A DNA stretch of 64,000 nucleotides from Agromyces aurantiacus (GTDB taxonomy: Bacteria > Actinomycetota > Actinomycetes > Actinomycetales > Microbacteriaceae): the NCBI RefSeq assembly GCF_016907355.1, contig NZ_JAFBBW010000001.1, positions 3,596,001-3,660,000 of the forward strand. Reading direction: 5' to 3'. The position numbers and the translations under genes were made by a program. This document shows, one piece after another, positions 60,832 to 64,000 of this stretch; the stretch's first letter is position 1, and the number at the start of each line of letters is the position of its first letter. Below the pieces are notes generated by a model. The model did not search any database, was not told the DNA's origin, and was given only the letters and a program-made list of their open reading frames with translations.

Positions 60832-61386
60832 TCAGCGCACGACGTCGAACACGTGCTTCACGACGCCGTTGGAGTACGCCTCGTGCTCGACGAGCTTCAG
60901 GCTGCCCTGCTCGTGCCCGTTGAACAGGCGCTTGCCCTCGCCGAGCACGACGGGGAAGACGAGCAGGTGGTAGCGGTCGACGAGCCCGGCCTCGGCGAGG
61001 CCCTGCGCGAGCGTGGGGCTGCCGTGCACGAGGATCGTGCCTTCGCCGTCGGCCTGCTTGAGCTCGGCGACCTCGTCGAGCGACCGCAGCACACTCGTGT
61101 TGTTCCACTCTGGGTCGGTGAGGGTCGACGAGACGACGTACTTGGGCATCGCGTTGTACTCGGCGAACTCGTCCATCTTCGGCCAGATCGGGGCGAACTC
61201 GTCGTAGCTCACCCGGCCGATGAGCATCGCGCCGGCCTCGGTCTGCTCGCGGCCCTTGATCTCGTAGGCCTCCTCGACGAACGGGACCTCCTTGAAGGTC
61301 CAGCCGGCGCGCGGGTGGTCGCCGCCGCCGGGCGAGTCGACGATGCCGTCGAGGGTGATGAACTCGGTGACGATGAGGGTGCGCAT
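60832..61386 (-). CDS. Dihydrofolate-reductase/RibD C-terminal-like protein
   Basis: 184 aa, with GACAGGAGAC before the ATG. MRTLIVTEFITLDGIVDSPGG, LIGRVSYDEFAPIWP, YVVSSTL, then ILVHGSPTLAQGL and RLFNGHEQGSLKLV: the RibD_C family widespread in actinobacteria. An NADPH-dependent reductase by fold; substrate unknown. True folate reduction is unlikely given the sequence. Confidence 0.88.
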   Translation of the reverse strand: MRTLIVTEFITLDGIVDSPGGGDHPRAGWTFKEVPFVEEAYEIKGREQTEAGAMLIGRVSYDEFAPIWPKMDEFAEYNAMPKYVVSSTLTDPEWNNTSVLRSLDEVAELKQADGEGTILVHGSPTLAQGLAEAGLVDRYHLLVFPVVLGEGKRLFNGHEQGSLKLVEHEAYSNGVVKHVFDVVR

Positions 61387-61529
61387 GGGGGTCTCCTGTC
61401 GGGTCCGGTTCGGGGCGGACCATCCGCCCCTCATTCTGGCGTCGAACGAGCCTCCGCGCGATCGACATCGCATCGGACGAATCTCGCGAAGCTGTGAGTG
61501 CGCACATCTCATCGGCCTACGCTCCGGAG

Positions 61530-62030
61530 ATGAGCACAGCCGACGTACCGTCGCACCAACCGACCTCGCCCCCCACCACCGATGGCCAGGGGGCCCAGCG
61601 CTTCGCGCCGTTCGCGGTCGATCGCATCCTGATCGACCAGCTCCCGTCATCGCTCGGCACCGTCGAGGCGCCCGAACGCTACACGGTCATGGCCGTCTTC
61701 ACGCGCAGGCCGCTCCCTCAGGAGCTCGCGCTCCTCGGCGAGCCGGCCGTCGAGCGGCAGCTCGCGGAGGCGGGGTACCCGCGCGTCACCCTCACCACCG
61801 CGGATCGGCGGCTCATGATCGCGAACACGAACCTGCACGAGCTGAAGGTCGGCCTGGCCCGCACCATCGGCCTGATCCTCGACGACATCGGCAAGCGCGT
61901 CGCCGTCACCAGGTCGGCGCAGGCGCGGGATGCCGCGGAGCTCGCGACCCGGGCGGCCGAGCGAGCGAGCCACGTGCTCGACGAGGCGGCGCAGATCGAC
62001 TTCTCGCCGCGGGTCTCCCACTACACCTGA
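61530..62030 (+). CDS. Hypothetical protein
   Basis: 166 aa from the ATG at 61530. A low-complexity start (SHQPTSPPTTDGQG) is followed by a compact alpha/beta part (YTVMAVFTRRPLPQELALLGEP, PRVTLTTADRRLMIANTNLHELKVGLARTIG) and a helical end. No family recognised. Confidence 0.6.
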   Translation: MSTADVPSHQPTSPPTTDGQGAQRFAPFAVDRILIDQLPSSLGTVEAPERYTVMAVFTRRPLPQELALLGEPAVERQLAEAGYPRVTLTTADRRLMIANTNLHELKVGLARTIGLILDDIGKRVAVTRSAQARDAAELATRAAERASHVLDEAAQIDFSPRVSHYT

Positions 62031-62092
62031 TCGGCGTCGCCGGCACGCGGCAGCGCCCGAGCGCCCCGCACGAAGCAGCGCCCGATCCGTCC

Positions 62093-63043
62093 TCAGCTCC
62101 GGTGCGGCGGGACGCCGTGCTCGGCGAGTGGTTCGTGCGACTGCTCGGCGCCGGCTTCCTCGGGCCCTTCGGCGGCGACCGGCTCCCGCCGCTTCCGCGT
62201 GACGAGGTAGGACCCGAGCAGGACGAGCCCGAATCCGAGGATCGTCCAGACGGTGACGCGCTCGCCAAGCACGAGCACGCCCGCGACGATCGCGACCGCC
62301 GGGTTGACGTAGGTGATCGCGGTCGCCTTCACCGGGCCGATCTCGCCGATCAGCGCGACCATGAGCAGGAACGCGAGCGCGCTGCACACCACGGCGAGCA
62401 CGACGATGGAGACCACGACGGCCGTCGAGGGCCACGCCGAGGGCCACGCTCCGGTCGCGAGCACGAACGGCACGTACACGACCGCGGCGGCCGCGAGCGA
62501 GACCGCGACCACGCCCACGCCGGGCAGGTCGGGCATCCACCGCGAGAGGATGGCTGGGCCGAGCGCGTAGCCGACCACGACGACGGCCATCTGGGCCACG
62601 GCGACCAGGTCGGACCCGGCGACGTCGAGGCCGACGAGCGCCGCGACGCCGAGCATGCCGAGGGCGATGCCGAGCCAGTTGAGCCGTGAGAGCCGTTCGG
62701 GGCGGCCCATGAGGAAGGCGATCGCGACGCCGGCGAGCGGCACCGTGGCCAGCAGGAGCCCGGCCGTCGAGCTCGGGAGCCGCTGCTCGGCGGAGCTGAG
62801 GAAGTACCACGGGAGGATGATCTCGACGAGCGTGTAGGCCGCCATCGGCTTCCAGCGCCGGACGACCTGCCAGACCTCGCGCCGGTAGAACGCGAGCGGC
62901 ATGAGCAGGAGCGCCGCGAGCGCGGACCGGCCGAGCACGACCATCGCCGGATCGAGCTCGCTCACCGCAACCTTGATGAACAGGTACGGGATGCCCCAGG
63001 CAACGCCGAGCGCAGCGAACAGGATCAGGCCACGACGAGTCAC
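62093..63043 (-). CDS. EamA/DMT-family transporter
   Basis: 316 aa with about ten predicted membrane helices and the internal two-fold repeat of EamA carriers. The first half starts LILFAALGVAWGIPYLFIKVAVSE and the second repeat ends ATAITYVNPAVAIVAGVLVLGERVT. The C-terminal tail is charged (RKRREPVAAEGPEEAG). It probably exports a metabolite or amino acid. No regulator adjacent. Confidence 0.93.
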   Translation of the reverse strand: MTRRGLILFAALGVAWGIPYLFIKVAVSELDPAMVVLGRSALAALLLMPLAFYRREVWQVVRRWKPMAAYTLVEIILPWYFLSSAEQRLPSSTAGLLLATVPLAGVAIAFLMGRPERLSRLNWLGIALGMLGVAALVGLDVAGSDLVAVAQMAVVVVGYALGPAILSRWMPDLPGVGVVAVSLAAAAVVYVPFVLATGAWPSAWPSTAVVVSIVVLAVVCSALAFLLMVALIGEIGPVKATAITYVNPAVAIVAGVLVLGERVTVWTILGFGLVLLGSYLVTRKRREPVAAEGPEEAGAEQSHEPLAEHGVPPHRS

Positions 63044-63127
63044 CGGTTCAGTCTGAGGGGTGCCCCCGACACGGCGCGACGCGCGGGACTGCCGATCGAG
63101 CGCGGGAAACCGCCAGATCGGGTCGGC

Positions 63128-64000
63128 TCAGCGCCCCGCGACGAGGTCGGCGACGCGCGCGATGGGCGAGGTCGTCGCCCGCCCGCGGAGCTCGGCGCGG
63201 TCGGCCGCGTGGTATGCGCCGTAGATCGCCTGGACGGCGAGCCAGCGCAACGGCTCCGGCTCCCACTTGCGCACGCGGTGACCGACCCACGGCAGGCGCG
63301 TGAGGTCGGTGTCGCGCCCGAGCACGAGGTCGGCGAGCGTGCGGCCGGCGAGGTTCGTCGCGGTCACCCCGGTGCCGACGTATCCGCCCGCCCAGCCCAG
63401 CCCGGTGGCCCGGTCGAGGCCGACGGTCGCGGACCAGTCGCGCGGCACGCCGAGCACGCCCGCCCAGGCGTGCTCGATCGCCGCGTCGCGCGTCGCGGGG
63501 AAGAACCGGCGCAGCAGGGCGGTGAGGCTCTCGATGGTGCGCTCCTGCGTCGCCCCGTCGTCGTCGACGCGCGAGCCGTAGCGGTACGGCACGCCGCGCC
63601 CGCCGAACGCGATGCGGTCGTCGGCGGTGCGCTGGGCGTACATGTAGACATGGGCGAAGTCGCCGAGCGTCTCGCGGCCGTTCCAGCCGATCTCGTCCCA
63701 GGCGGATGCCGCGAGCGGCTCGGTCACGATCATCGACGAGTTCATCGGCAGCCAGGTGCGGTGCTCGCCGCGCAGGTCGGGCGTGAACCCCTCGGTCGCG
63801 CGGATCACGAACTCGGCGCGCACGGTGCCGTGATCGGTGCGCGCCTCGCCGGGCCGGATCTCGGTGACGGTCGTGCCCTCGTGGATCTCGACGCCGAGCC
63901 GCTCGACCGCGGCGGCGAGGCCGCGTGCGAGCTTCGCCGGGTGCACTCGGGCGCAGTGCGGATGCCACACCCCACCCAGCACGCCGGCCGCGTTGATGCG
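63128..64000 (-). CDS. FAD-dependent amine oxidoreductase (DadA/PuuB-like), 5' end outside the window
   Basis: 290 codons visible, in frame to the window edge. HCARVHPAKLARGLAAAVERLGVEIHEGTTVTEI, FVIRATEGFTPDL, a long middle part, and RATGLGWAGGYVGTGVTATNLAGRTLADLVLG are the late parts of DAO-family FAD oxidoreductases. The dinucleotide-binding start is not visible. Similar enzymes act on gamma-glutamylputrescine or D-amino acids. Confidence 0.88.
   Translation of the reverse strand, partial: RINAAGVLGGVWHPHCARVHPAKLARGLAAAVERLGVEIHEGTTVTEIRPGEARTDHGTVRAEFVIRATEGFTPDLRGEHRTWLPMNSSMIVTEPLAASAWDEIGWNGRETLGDFAHVYMYAQRTADDRIAFGGRGVPYRYGSRVDDDGATQERTIESLTALLRRFFPATRDAAIEHAWAGVLGVPRDWSATVGLDRATGLGWAGGYVGTGVTATNLAGRTLADLVLGRDTDLTRLPWVGHRVRKWEPEPLRWLAVQAIYGAYHAADRAELRGRATTSPIARVADLVAGR

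Noticed and set aside
1..64000. tRNA, rRNA or riboswitch
   Set aside because: I scanned intergenic gaps for cloverleaf ends and common aptamer cores and saw none, but a covariance search was not possible.

Overview
The window is high-GC actinobacterial DNA that looks like a Microbacteriaceae chromosome (Agromyces-like). The signs are very GC-rich third codon positions, many GTG starts with GTGA/ATGA overlaps, Excalibur and cell-wall-binding-2 domains, a DUF222/HNH protein and an ECF42-type sigma factor beside a DGPF/YCII gene. I see no rRNA, tRNA, CRISPR array, insertion sequence or phage structural gene. The species assignment is inference.

Layout. 0-5 kb: the end of a HepT-type toxin gene, a broken zinc alcohol dehydrogenase, a secreted nuclease/cell-wall protein and a subtilase, with a stray copy of the subtilase tail. 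5.3-18.6 kb: a defence island, visibly AT-richer between about 6.9 and 17.4 kb. It has a broken AbiE-like pair, then a divergent C5 DNA methyltransferase facing a tightly overlapped three-gene ATPase operon (DptF/DptG/DptH-like size order, the last with an FtsK/HerA-type motor) and a Vsr-like nuclease. It ends with an rtcB relic and an MNT/HEPN pair whose toxin is frameshifted. 18.7-26.7 kb: a seven-gene minus-strand operon (binding lipoprotein, two permeases, a cytoplasmic beta-helix enzyme of the inulin fructotransferase/DFA-III hydrolase family, LacI regulator, GH32-type fructosidase, fructokinase) behind a palindromic operator. It reads as a difructose-anhydride uptake and breakdown pathway.

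27-34.7 kb: DUF429, two paralogous coiled-coil proteins, a small peptide with four Cys spaced exactly six apart, and two paralogous TRAP-type binding lipoproteins without a permease. 34.8-38.8 kb: a divergent two-kinase/one-regulator operon in which kinase 1 has lost its phospho-acceptor His but keeps an ATPase domain, and kinase 2 keeps the His but has lost its ATP-binding boxes. 38.9-48.6 kb: housekeeping and stress genes (HNH, DUF1761, DUF1697, frameshifted epoxide hydrolase, YCII-ECF pair, a second rtcB relic beside a VapBC-like module, HD protein, PPK2).

48.7-64 kb: an eight-unit array of 58-bp-type palindromes with 69-70 bp period, then MarR/VOC, a hydrolase, a PCD-VOC fusion, a glutamine-synthetase-like gene next to a 53-bp tandem repeat, a LuxR regulator with a flavin monooxygenase, long-stem hairpin repeats, a nitronate monooxygenase/flavin reductase pair, a DMT exporter, and a FAD oxidoreductase that runs off the end. 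A GGATGCC(GCG) word recurs across the window and twice forms the stem of a terminator-like hairpin.
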